From: Nitrospirota bacterium
Lineage (GTDB): Bacteria; Nitrospirota; Thermodesulfovibrionia; Thermodesulfovibrionales; Dissulfurispiraceae
Length of the DNA: 64,000 bases
Assembly: GCA_023476565.1 (NCBI GenBank)
Contig: JAMCVZ010000037.1
Coordinates: 20,123 to 84,122, forward strand
Reading direction: 5' to 3'
Part shown: positions 8,475 to 16,516 of the stretch, one piece after another
How the letters are laid out: every line of letters begins with the position of its first letter
Position numbering within the stretch: the stretch's first letter is position 1
Position numbers and translations under genes: made by a program
The notes under the pieces: model-generated
Told to the model about the DNA's origin: nothing
The model's database searches: none
The model's input: only the letters and a program-made list of their open reading frames with translations

Positions 8475-8912
8475 ATGAGGCCGTATGGTCGCAATTTACT
8501 TATCATTGCAACAGTTATGCTTTTCTCAGTAAGCACGGGTGAAGCAGCGTCACAGAAAACTGGAAAAGGCATAAGCTCTTCAAAAGATGTTCATGCTCAG
8601 AAAGATGAGTCCCTCAGAAAAGGAGAGCGGAGGGCCACTCTTGACCCCGGGCTTTTTAATGAGCCGCGCATCAGGCGGGCATATCAGATTGCACAAGAGA
8701 TCCCGTGGGTGCTGGACAGTATTCATTGTTACTGCATGTGCGCGGAATCTCCTGTTTTTAAACATAAGAGCTTACTGAGCTGTTATGTTGACACCCATGC
8801 GGCAGCGTGAGATATTTGCCTGGGGGAGGCCCTGCGGGCCTTCGAGCTTTACAAAAAAGGGTATTCCGTCAGGATGATACGTGATACCGTGGAAAAGGAA
8901 TTTAAAAGGTGA
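8475..8912 (+). CDS. selenoprotein candidate: exported PCYCGC-motif protein with UGA at residue 112
   Basis: Reading through the TGA at 8808-8810 gives a 145-residue protein with stop at 8910-8912. It has a signal peptide (1-24), the CYCMC motif at 85-89, Cys103 and then HAAA-U-DIC-LGEALRAFELYKKG. In cysteine relatives of the PCYCGC-type family, as I recall them, this segment reads HAA-x-CDIC, so the TGA falls exactly on the first Cys of a CxxC pair. The downstream frame continues the family helix for 33 codons with no further stop. A hairpin with a short G-containing loop starts 14 nt after TGA, as bacterial SECIS elements require. GGAGGTGAT lies just before the ATG. It precedes the copper efflux operon, and a periplasmic thiol/selenol or metal role is inferred. 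A simple 111-residue reading would lose the conserved C-terminus. Confidence 0.8.
8825..8843 (+). promoter_or_regulatory. SECIS-like hairpin after the UGA at 8808
   Basis: An 8-bp stem (8825-8832 pairing with 8836-8843, one G-U pair) closes the loop TGC. The loop G at 8834 is 24 nt downstream of the TGA, inside the usual distance for bacterial SelB-binding elements. The stem is coding sequence as well. Confidence 0.6.
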
Positions 8913-8962
8913 AATTCAGTGCAATTCAGATTCAACTATTGTAGAATGGAAGGAGAAAAAAC

Positions 8963-9352
8963 ATGAAGACCTCAGCTCTGTTTATGTTAGCCCTGCTGCT
9001 CATGGCAGGCGTTGTGTATGCAAAGGATTTTGAAGTAAAGAAAAAGGTCGGAGAGTACGATATGATTGTAATGATCGACAAGAATCCGCCTATCACCGGG
9101 GACAACAATATGGCTGTCAGAGTCAGGGACGCAGCGGGCAAAGATATCACCGATGCAAAAGTGAAAGTCGAATATTCGATGCCTGCAATGCCGGGGATGC
9201 CCCCGATGATTTATAAAGCGGATGCCGCATTGAGCGGGAGCGAGTACAGGACAAAAGTGAACTTTCCGATGTCCGGCTCATGGAATGTAGTCATAAAAAC
9301 CGCCCGGAGCGGAAAAACTGCAGCGGCGAAACTTACTGTCGATGTACGATAA
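8963..9352 (+). CDS. exported YtkA/FixH-like accessory protein of the copper pump
   Basis: A 129-residue protein: signal peptide 1-20, then one beta-sandwich domain with VGEYDMIVMIDKNPPITGDN, a Met-rich loop EYSMPAMPGMPPM (about 73-85) and the closing VNFPMSGSWNVVIKTARSG segment typical of YtkA-like proteins. The Met cluster could bind Cu(I) or Ag(I) in the periplasm. GGAAGGAG precedes the ATG and the TolC-type gene follows after 33 bases, so it is the first gene of the efflux operon. YtkA-like proteins are commonly encoded beside CusCBA-type pumps; a metallochaperone or adaptor role is inferred. Confidence 0.75.
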   Translation: MKTSALFMLALLLMAGVVYAKDFEVKKKVGEYDMIVMIDKNPPITGDNNMAVRVRDAAGKDITDAKVKVEYSMPAMPGMPPMIYKADAALSGSEYRTKVNFPMSGSWNVVIKTARSGKTAAAKLTVDVR

Positions 9353-9385
9353 AATTATTTTAATGCATTAAGGAGGATATGCGTA

Positions 9386-10696
9386 ATGATTAAAGGGAAA
9401 AAAGAGCCGGTGACGGGGCTTGTTATTCATTGCGCACTCCTCACGGCGTTGCTCCTCGGCTTTATCGGTAACGCCCGTGCTGCGGACGGCGCCCTGAGCC
9501 TTCAGGATCTGATCAACGAGGTGGAGAACAACCATGAAGTCCTCTCCTCCGAAGCACGGGCACTGGCCTCCACCTACCGGGTCCCGCAGGCCGGGAGCCT
9601 TCCTGACCCGATGTTCATGTTCGGCTACCAGAATGAGGGATGGAAACAATATACCTATGGAAAAGCGCAAGGCGCCCAGTGGATGTATTCCGCGTCCCAG
9701 ATGTTCCCTTTTCCGGGGAAGCGGGCGCTCAAGGGAGAGATGGCCTCAAAGGATGCCGAAAGCCTCGGGGCGCTGCATAACGCCGCAAAGCTAAGGATCA
9801 TCGCCCGGGTCAAAGAGCTCTACTACGACCTTTTCTTTACATATAAAAACATCGACCTCATTAAAGACAGGACGATACTTTTCTCACGGGTTGAGGATGC
9901 GGCCCTTGCCAGATACTCGACAGGGATGGCCCCGCAGCAGGAAGTCATCATGGCGCAGACGGAGAAGTACATGCTCCTCGAAAAAGAGGAGATGCTGAAA
10001 CAGAAAGTACAGTCGCTGGAAGCCATGCTTAACGCCACCGTGGGGAGGGACGTGAATGCCCCCCTCGGAAGGCCTGCTGAGGTGCTTGCCGCTCCGTACG
10101 CCCGCAGTATGGATGAATTGATTCACCTGGCATACCTGAATTCCCCCGAGATCCGCTCCAGGGAGAAGATGGCCGCCTCGGCGGAAGTGAAGGTAAAGAT
10201 GGCGCAAAAGGAGTATTATCCCGACTTCACCGTTGCTGCAAGCCTCTTTAAAAGGAAAGGGGAATTCGAAGACATGTGGAGCCTTACCACCACCATTAAC
10301 ATCCCCCTCTACTACAGGACGAAACAGCGGCAGGCCGTCCATGAGGCCGAGGCGTCCCTTTCCGAGGCGAGGCATGAGCTTGAGGGGGCCCGCTCTATGC
10401 TCTCCTCAAGCATACGGGATAATTTCTCCATGTTCAAAACAACAGAGAGGCTTATGGATTTATATAAAAGCGGTCTGATCCCCAAAGCATACCAGGATTT
10501 TGAACTGGCGCTTTCAGGATATGTAACGGGCAAGGTTGAAGCCATAACGACGATATCGCGGCTCAAAACGATCCTCGACCTGGAGATTTCATACTGGAAT
10601 CAATTTGCGGAAAGGGAAAAGGCGATTGCACGGCTTGAGGCGTTAACAGGAATAACAGACTCCACATCAGGGGATAACAAAAATGAAAAGAAATAA
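9386..10696 (+). CDS. cusC: TolC-family outer-membrane efflux protein (CusC-like)
   Basis: A 436-residue outer-membrane factor with a signal peptide (to about residue 32, NARAADG) and two long alpha-helical repeats characteristic of TolC/CusC proteins, with family segments SLPDPMFMFGYQN and MFPFPGKRALKGEMA in the first half and KEYYPDFTVAASLF in the second. It forms the exit duct for the RND pump encoded next. It overlaps the adaptor gene by 14 bases. AAGGAGG lies 9 nt before the ATG. The functional assignment to copper/silver is taken from the pump gene; the symbol is by family resemblance. Confidence 0.88.
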   Translation: MIKGKKEPVTGLVIHCALLTALLLGFIGNARAADGALSLQDLINEVENNHEVLSSEARALASTYRVPQAGSLPDPMFMFGYQNEGWKQYTYGKAQGAQWMYSASQMFPFPGKRALKGEMASKDAESLGALHNAAKLRIIARVKELYYDLFFTYKNIDLIKDRTILFSRVEDAALARYSTGMAPQQEVIMAQTEKYMLLEKEEMLKQKVQSLEAMLNATVGRDVNAPLGRPAEVLAAPYARSMDELIHLAYLNSPEIRSREKMAASAEVKVKMAQKEYYPDFTVAASLFKRKGEFEDMWSLTTTINIPLYYRTKQRQAVHEAEASLSEARHELEGARSMLSSSIRDNFSMFKTTERLMDLYKSGLIPKAYQDFELALSGYVTGKVEAITTISRLKTILDLEISYWNQFAEREKAIARLEALTGITDSTSGDNKNEKK

Positions 10697-11930
10697 TCTG
10701 ATAATCGGCGCCGCATTGGTTTTGATTTCAGCACTCCTCTTTTTCAGCTTTTCGAAAGCAGGTTCCGGTCTGCTGCAAAAGTTTTCAAAAGACAAGTCCT
10801 CACCGGTGGCGCAGGCGCAAACAGCCCCGGGCGGACATGCAGGCCATGGGGGTGGCGCCCCCCCTCCACCCCAGCCGGAGACAAAGCCCGAGGCTAAGCC
10901 GGAGCAGACAGCCGAAGAAGCGCCGACAGTCGAGATCCCGTCTGACAAGCAGCAGTTGATAGGGGTCAAAATTGCTACGGCAGCGGTGCGGCCTCTTCGG
11001 AAGATCATCAGAACAGTAGGACGTATCGAGTACGATGAGAAAAAGCTTGCCACTGTCAACACCAAGATTGAAGGCTGGATCGAAAAGCTCTATGTGGATT
11101 ATACGGGCAAGTATGTAAAAAAAGGTGAGCCGCTTGCTGAAGTTTACAGCCCCGAGCTCTATGCTACCCAGCAGGAATACCTCAACGTAGTCAAATGGAC
11201 GCAGCAGAGCAAGAGTGTAAAAGAAGAACGTGTGAGCGCACTGCTCTCCAAAGATGCGGAAGCGGTGCTCGAGGCGGCAAAGCAGAGGCTGAAACTCTGG
11301 GATATATCGGAGTCCCAGATCAAGAAGATAGAGGAAAGCGGAAAGCCCATCAGGACTTTGACGCTCTACAGCCCGGTAAGCGGGTATGTCCTGCAGAAAA
11401 TGGTGGTGCAGGGGATGCGGGTGATGCCCGGAGAGAAACTCTTCGACGTTGCCGACCTCTCGACAATATGGATCATTTCCGATATCTATGAATATGAGCT
11501 GCCGCTGATAAAGCCGGGGCAGACGGCAATGATCAGCCTGAGCTATTTCCCCGGCAAAGAATGGGCGTCCCGTATCGATTATGTCTACCCTACCCTTGCA
11601 GGCGATACAAGGACGGCCAAAGTACGGTTCACCATCCCCAATCCGGGGGGGCAGCTCAAGCCCCAGATGTTCACCAACGTTGAGGTAAAGGTCAATCTCG
11701 GCAGCAGGTTGGCCGTCCCTGAAGAGGCTGTCATCGACACAGGGGTCCGCCAGATAGTCTATGTGGACAAGGGCGATGGATATTTTGAGCCGCGGGAGGT
11801 TACTGCCGGCGTCAGGGCCGATGGCATGGTGGAAATCACAAAGGGATTGAAGGCCGGGGAGAAGGTCTCATCCGCAGCCAACTTCCTCATCGACTCGGAA
11901 TCACGGCTGAAAGGCGTTGTAAAGCAATGA
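10683..11930 (+). CDS. cusB: RND periplasmic adaptor (CusB-like membrane fusion protein)
   Basis: A 415-residue membrane-fusion protein with an N-terminal membrane anchor (8-25) and a Pro/His/Gly-rich spacer (HAGHGGGAPPPPQPETK) that may be flexible or metal binding. The lipoyl/barrel-sandwich halves are around VNTKIEGWIEKLYVDYTGKYVKKGEPLAEVYSPEL and LTLYSPVSGYVLQKMVVQGMRV, flanking a helical hairpin. A beta-barrel follows (VADLSTIWIISDIYEYELPLIKPG). It links the inner membrane pump to the TolC-like channel. The gene overlaps its neighbours on both sides (14 and 4 bases), so the three pump genes are one translational unit. Confidence 0.9.
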   Translation: MKRNNLIIGAALVLISALLFFSFSKAGSGLLQKFSKDKSSPVAQAQTAPGGHAGHGGGAPPPPQPETKPEAKPEQTAEEAPTVEIPSDKQQLIGVKIATAAVRPLRKIIRTVGRIEYDEKKLATVNTKIEGWIEKLYVDYTGKYVKKGEPLAEVYSPELYATQQEYLNVVKWTQQSKSVKEERVSALLSKDAEAVLEAAKQRLKLWDISESQIKKIEESGKPIRTLTLYSPVSGYVLQKMVVQGMRVMPGEKLFDVADLSTIWIISDIYEYELPLIKPGQTAMISLSYFPGKEWASRIDYVYPTLAGDTRTAKVRFTIPNPGGQLKPQMFTNVEVKVNLGSRLAVPEEAVIDTGVRQIVYVDKGDGYFEPREVTAGVRADGMVEITKGLKAGEKVSSAANFLIDSESRLKGVVKQ

Positions 11931-14900
11931 TCGCACGGATAATCGAGTACAGCGCCAGGAACAAGTTCATCATCTTCCTGCTGGTTTTTTTCCTTGCTGC
12001 CTGGGGGATATATGCGCTAAAGAGGACTCCGCTTGACGCTATCCCGGACTTAAGCGACACCCAGGTAATCATCTATACGGAATGGCCGGGCAGGAGCCCT
12101 GATCTTGTCGAAGACCAGATAACCTACCCTATCACCTCGACCCTCCTTGCAGCGCCCAAGGTACAGGCCGTGCGCGGATTCTCCTATCTCGGCAGCTCGT
12201 TCATTTACGTCATCTTCGAAGAAGGCACGAATATCTACTGGGCCCGGAGCAGGGTGCTCGAATACCTCCAGTCGGTCAGGAGCAAGATACCCGCTGACGT
12301 CAATCCGGTGCTCGGCCCTGATGCCACGAGCGTCGGCTGGGGTTTCAGCTATGCAGTGGTGGATGAAACAGGCGGGCATGACCTTTCGCAACTGCGCTCC
12401 ATCCAGGACTGGAACCTGAAGCTCGCCATCGAGAGCGTCCCCGGCGTCTCCCAGGTCGCCAGCATCGGCGGCTTTGTAAAACAGTACCAGATAACGCTCG
12501 ACCCCAACCGGCTCCTGGCATACAACATCCCCATCACAAAGGTAATGGAGGCCATTCGAAAGAGTAACAAGGACGTCGAAGGCAGGGTGCTCGAGTTTTC
12601 GGGTATCGAGTACATGGTAAGGGGCAGGGGCTACATCAAGGATATAAAAGACATCGAGAATGTCGCGGTCGGCACAAATGGAAACGGCACTCCTATCCTC
12701 ATCAGGGACATAGCAAACGTGCAGCTCGGCCCCGAGATAAGGAGGGGGCTTGCGGAGCTTGACGGCAAAGGCGAAGTTGCAGGAGGCATTGTCGTTATCA
12801 GGTTCGGGGAGAATGTCCTCAATGTTATAGAAAAGGTCAAAGAGAAGATCAAAAACAATATCACGCCGAGCCTTCCCAAAGGGGTAAAGATCGTGACCAC
12901 CTACGACAGGTCGGACCTGATACACCGCTCGATCGACACCCTCAAGGAAGAGATTCTAAGGCTCTCGATAGCGGTAAGCGCGGTCTGCATCATCTTTCTT
13001 TTCCATCTGCCGAGCGCCCTTGTGGTCATCCTTACATTGCCGATCGCGATCCTCATATCGTTTATCATGATGTATTACATCGGCGTGACCTCGAATATCA
13101 TGAGCTTAAGCGGCATCGCCATCGCCATCGGCGCTATGGTGGACGCCTCGATCATCATGGTCGAAAACGCGCACAAGAAGCTGGAGGACTGGGAACACCA
13201 CGGCAGGCCCGGCAGACGTATTGATGTCATCATCGATGCGGCCAAAGAAGTGGGGCCGTCGCTCTTTTTCTCCCTGCTGGTCATCACGGTCGGCTTCCTT
13301 CCGGTGTTCACGCTGCAGGCGCAGGCCGGCAGGCTCTTCAAACCGCTGGCTTATACGAAGACCTTTGCCATGCTGTTTTCATCGTTCCTCGCCGTAACGC
13401 TGACCCCGGTGCTTATGACACTTTTTATTCATGAAAAGACGCCGTTTTTAAGCAGGATACCCGTTATCAAGTACCTCTTTACCGTATACCCGGAGGAGCG
13501 GCACCCGGTAAGCATGCTGCTCCATAAGCTCTACGAGCCGGTGGCAAGGTTCGCCTTGAGATTCAAGTGGGGGGTTATCATTGCTGCGCTCATTGTCATG
13601 GCGCTGACCGCCTATCCGTTTTTAAAACTCGGCTCCGAATTCATGCCGCCCCTCTATGAGGGCACGCTCTTTTACATGCCGGTGACCGTTCCCGCGGCCT
13701 CCATCACCGAGGCTGCGCAGCTCCTTAGCCTCCAGGACAAGATTCTCAAGAAAATCCCCGAAGTCTCCCAGGTCTTCGGGAAGGCTGGCCGCGCCGAAAC
13801 AGCCACCGACCCCGCGCCCCTTGAGATGTTCGAGACCGTGGTCAACCTCAAGCCCGAGTCCCGGTGGCGACCGGGAATGACCGTCGAAAATCTTAAAAAC
13901 GAAATGAACGACGCGCTCACCATACCGGGGGTGGCAAACTCGTTCACCATGCCCATCAAAGCGCGTATCGACATGCTCTCCACGGGGATAAGGACCCCGG
14001 TCGGGATCAAGGTCCTGGGGCCGAACCTCGATGAGATCGCAAAAATCGGGGAAGGGATAGAAAACGCGGTCAAGGATATCCCCGGCACAAGGAGCGCGTA
14101 TGCGGAAAGGGTGACAACCGGCTATTTTCTGGACATTGCCGTAAAGCGCGAAGAAGCCGCCCGGTACGGCCTGTCTGTCGATGATGTCCAGGAAGTGATA
14201 CAGTCCGCCATCGGGGGGATGAACCTCACCGTTACCGTTGAAGGAAGGCAGCGCTACCCGGTCAATGTGAGGTATGCGAGAGAGCTCAGGAGTGACATCG
14301 ACAGGCTCAAAAGAGTGCTCGTGCCGGTCATGATGGGAAGCGCCCAGCCCGCCGGAAGCGGGGGCATGCCTGCCGGCCCCGGCAGAGACCCCGGGTCTAC
14401 AAGCCCCATTTCGTTCGCCTCCTCACAGTCTGTGCTGCAGGTGCCTCTTGAGGAGCTTGCCGATATCAGGATCGTCAGGGGCCCCACGGGAATCAAGAGC
14501 GAAGAGGGCCTCCTCACCGCGTATGTCTATGTCGATTTCTCGGGCAGGGACGTGGGCGGTTATGTGGCTGACGCCAAAAAAAAGGTCGCCTCGCTGAAAA
14601 TCCCCGAAGGCTACCGTCTTTCGTGGAGCGGTGAATACGAGTACCTCGTCAAAACATACGAACGGCTGAAGTTCGTAATCCCGCTGACTGCGCTTATCAT
14701 TTTTGTGCTCATCTTCATGAACACAAAATCGGTTACCAAAACGATCATTGTGCTCCTTGCTGTTCCGTTCTCCCTCGTAGGGTCGTTCTGGTTCCTCTAT
14801 TTCCTCAATTACAACATGAGCATTGCCGTATGGGTGGGCATAATCGCCCTTGCGGGCCTCGATGCGGAAACAGGCGTGGTCATGCTCCTCTATCTTGAGC

Positions 14901-15184
14901 TGGCCCATGAGAAATGGCTGAAAGAGGGCAAGCTGAACAGCATCAATGCCCTCAAGGAATCGATCATGTACGGCGCTGTCAAAAGAATACGTCCGAAGAT
15001 CATGACAGTAAGCGTCATCCTTGCAGGTCTTATCCCCATCATGTTCAGCCACGGAGCCGGTTCGGATGTTATGAAGAGGATTGCAGCGCCCATGGTCGGA
15101 GGGGTCGTCACGTCAACAATCCTTGAACTGATAATCTACCCGGCGATTTACATGATATGGAAAGGAAGGGAGTTCAAGCAATAA
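11927..15184 (+). CDS. cusA: heavy-metal RND efflux pump (CusA-type, copper/silver)
   Basis: A 1085-residue RND transporter with two homologous halves of membrane helices and large periplasmic loops. The fourth helix carries GAMVDASIIMVENAHKKLE, the Cu(I)/Ag(I) variant of the proton-relay motif, rather than the divalent-metal CzcA type. Met residues in FMPPLYEGTLFYMPVTV and FTMPIKARIDMLSTGI match the Met relay and binding site of CusA. It pumps monovalent copper or silver from periplasm/cytoplasm out through the TolC-like channel using proton-motive force. The gene starts 4 bases inside the adaptor gene. A Gly/Pro/Ser-rich linker (SAQPAGSGGMPAGPG) in the second periplasmic loop is longer than usual. 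Confidence 0.93.
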   Translation: MIARIIEYSARNKFIIFLLVFFLAAWGIYALKRTPLDAIPDLSDTQVIIYTEWPGRSPDLVEDQITYPITSTLLAAPKVQAVRGFSYLGSSFIYVIFEEGTNIYWARSRVLEYLQSVRSKIPADVNPVLGPDATSVGWGFSYAVVDETGGHDLSQLRSIQDWNLKLAIESVPGVSQVASIGGFVKQYQITLDPNRLLAYNIPITKVMEAIRKSNKDVEGRVLEFSGIEYMVRGRGYIKDIKDIENVAVGTNGNGTPILIRDIANVQLGPEIRRGLAELDGKGEVAGGIVVIRFGENVLNVIEKVKEKIKNNITPSLPKGVKIVTTYDRSDLIHRSIDTLKEEILRLSIAVSAVCIIFLFHLPSALVVILTLPIAILISFIMMYYIGVTSNIMSLSGIAIAIGAMVDASIIMVENAHKKLEDWEHHGRPGRRIDVIIDAAKEVGPSLFFSLLVITVGFLPVFTLQAQAGRLFKPLAYTKTFAMLFSSFLAVTLTPVLMTLFIHEKTPFLSRIPVIKYLFTVYPEERHPVSMLLHKLYEPVARFALRFKWGVIIAALIVMALTAYPFLKLGSEFMPPLYEGTLFYMPVTVPAASITEAAQLLSLQDKILKKIPEVSQVFGKAGRAETATDPAPLEMFETVVNLKPESRWRPGMTVENLKNEMNDALTIPGVANSFTMPIKARIDMLSTGIRTPVGIKVLGPNLDEIAKIGEGIENAVKDIPGTRSAYAERVTTGYFLDIAVKREEAARYGLSVDDVQEVIQSAIGGMNLTVTVEGRQRYPVNVRYARELRSDIDRLKRVLVPVMMGSAQPAGSGGMPAGPGRDPGSTSPISFASSQSVLQVPLEELADIRIVRGPTGIKSEEGLLTAYVYVDFSGRDVGGYVADAKKKVASLKIPEGYRLSWSGEYEYLVKTYERLKFVIPLTALIIFVLIFMNTKSVTKTIIVLLAVPFSLVGSFWFLYFLNYNMSIAVWVGIIALAGLDAETGVVMLLYLELAHEKWLKEGKLNSINALKESIMYGAVKRIRPKIMTVSVILAGLIPIMFSHGAGSDVMKRIAAPMVGGVVTSTILELIIYPAIYMIWKGREFKQ

Positions 15185-15197
15185 AAGGAGGATAAAG

Positions 15198-15617
15198 ATG
15201 TTTAAAAAAACAGCAGTCGTTCAAATTGCAGTGGTAGCTGTCTTCGGGACAAGCAGTCTCTCCTTTGCTGTGATGCATGAGGAGAGTAATAATCAGCATA
15301 GTAGTAATCAGGAGGCAACCCACCAGGAACACAACGACAACAGGACAGTACCCGAACAGGCAAACACTGCCGGGCAAGGGAAAAGGGTAGAGGAGGTTGG
15401 GAATAAAGTCTGTCCGGTAAGCGGCGAAACGATTGATGAAAAGGCCAAAGAAACGTACGAATATAAGGGAAAAATCTATAACTTCTGCTGTCCTATGTGT
15501 ATTGAAGAATTCAAGAAAGACCCCGGGAAATATATTGAGAAAATGGAAAAAGAAAAAGCGGAAGAAAGCAAACACGAGCATTCAACTCAGGAAGAACACC
15601 ACCATCACACTCATTGA
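15198..15617 (+). CDS. exported YHS/TRASH-type metal-binding protein with His-rich tail
   Basis: A 139-residue protein with signal peptide (1-24), a polar His/Asn/Gln-rich segment, a YHS-like domain (about 65-115; VCPVSGETIDEKAKETYEYKGKIYNFCCPMCIEEFKKDPGKY) and a C-terminal HEHSTQEEHHHHTH tail. YHS domains bind metals such as copper through the Cys pair of FCCPMC and the earlier Cys. Located 13 bases after cusA with GGAGG before its ATG, it is the last gene of the pump operon and is probably a periplasmic copper chaperone or sensor. The His tail would raise metal capacity (inference). Confidence 0.8.
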   Translation: MFKKTAVVQIAVVAVFGTSSLSFAVMHEESNNQHSSNQEATHQEHNDNRTVPEQANTAGQGKRVEEVGNKVCPVSGETIDEKAKETYEYKGKIYNFCCPMCIEEFKKDPGKYIEKMEKEKAEESKHEHSTQEEHHHHTH

Positions 15618-15732
15618 TGGTAAGATGGTCTGCCGGCAGATGTTTGTACCAATGTTGAGAAACAAAACCGGGCAAAAGAATCTGAAACCGGAAATATTCA
15701 TGATGCGGGAGAGCGTTTTCGCGGCACGGTAA

Positions 15733-15749
15733 GCCGCCGGGATAGCGGC
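15733..15749 (+). terminator. weak terminator-like hairpin after the efflux operon
   Basis: GCCGC (15733-15737) pairs with GCGGC (15745-15749), followed by a short CTCTTT. The T run is poor, so this is only a candidate end of the cus-type transcript. Confidence 0.3.
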
Positions 15750-15893
15750 GCTCTTTCCCCGGGGGATACGTATGCGTTCTTCGCTTCCAGCAAAGATCAG
15801 GTTGCCGGATTCTGGACCCCCATTAAATTTCTGATGTTATGCATACTATTTTTATTCTGTGATAGGGTTTAAGAAAAAGGGGAGGTAAAGGCT

Positions 15894-16121
15894 ATGCATT
15901 GGGATGGAGGATACTACGGATGGGGGTGGGGAATGGGTATTTTTATGGTTCTTTTCTGGGTGCTGGTCATTTTGGGCATCGTATATCTTGTCAGAGCGCT
16001 TATCGGAGCTGAAAGAAGGGGAACAAAGGAGGATTCGCCCCTGGATATCCTCAAAAAGAGATACGCCGGCGGTGAAATAAGCAAGGAGGAATTCGAAGAG
16101 AAGAAAAAAGATCTTCAGTAG
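15894..16121 (+). CDS. small SHOCT-domain membrane protein
   Basis: A 75-residue protein with an aromatic, Trp/Gly-rich N-terminus (HWDGGYYGWGWGMG), one membrane helix (about 16-38) and the SHOCT motif LDILKKRYAGGEISKEEFEEKKKDL at the C-terminus. SHOCT domains are short oligomerisation or interaction modules often found next to heavy-metal resistance genes. GGGGAGG lies before the ATG. It is separated from the pump operon by 276 bases but stays on the same strand; a role in copper homeostasis is inferred from context only. Downstream, 16122-16516 contains no gene I can support; the inverted pair CCGTCT/AGACGG near 16340-16360 has no recognised identity. Confidence 0.75.
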   Translation: MHWDGGYYGWGWGMGIFMVLFWVLVILGIVYLVRALIGAERRGTKEDSPLDILKKRYAGGEISKEEFEEKKKDLQ

Positions 16122-16516
16122 AAAAGAGAGGGCGGACTTCCTTATGAAATGACGTCGGATAGACTTCATTGCTCAGCGATTAGCCGGATAATGCCTCCTC
16201 GTAGAGTACAAGTGTAATCCTGATAAAAACTCCGAAAGTCCACATTATGAATAAAGGACGGCTTCCCTCTCGGGAATACGGACAATTCCTCTGACTTACT
16301 GAATACCTTCAGAATGAATTTGAATTATTGCTACATGAGCCGTCTGGACGAAATAGACGGGTCTCTAAGGAGTACATCTGCAAATGTTGAGAAAACGAAG
16401 AGCCTACATTTTGCGAATTATCTGATTGGCAGATGTGCACAGCACTAAACGTTCCTTTCCTGGTCTTCTCATTTGAGGGGAAAAAGGAAGAAATGGTATA
16501 GTGACATAAGGGTCAT

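Noticed and set aside
8475..8810. Simple 111-residue protein ending at TGA 8808
   Set aside because: The conserved family C-terminus follows in frame after the TGA, so readthrough (Sec) is the better reading.
12050..12925. 291-codon minus-strand open frame
   Set aside because: It lies wholly inside cusA, whose protein is well conserved; the antisense frame has no ribosome site or family signature.
16122..16516. Possible riboswitch or RNA in the long intergenic region
   Set aside because: A CCGTCT/AGACGG pair is seen but no known consensus (GEMM, cobalamin, fluoride) could be matched.
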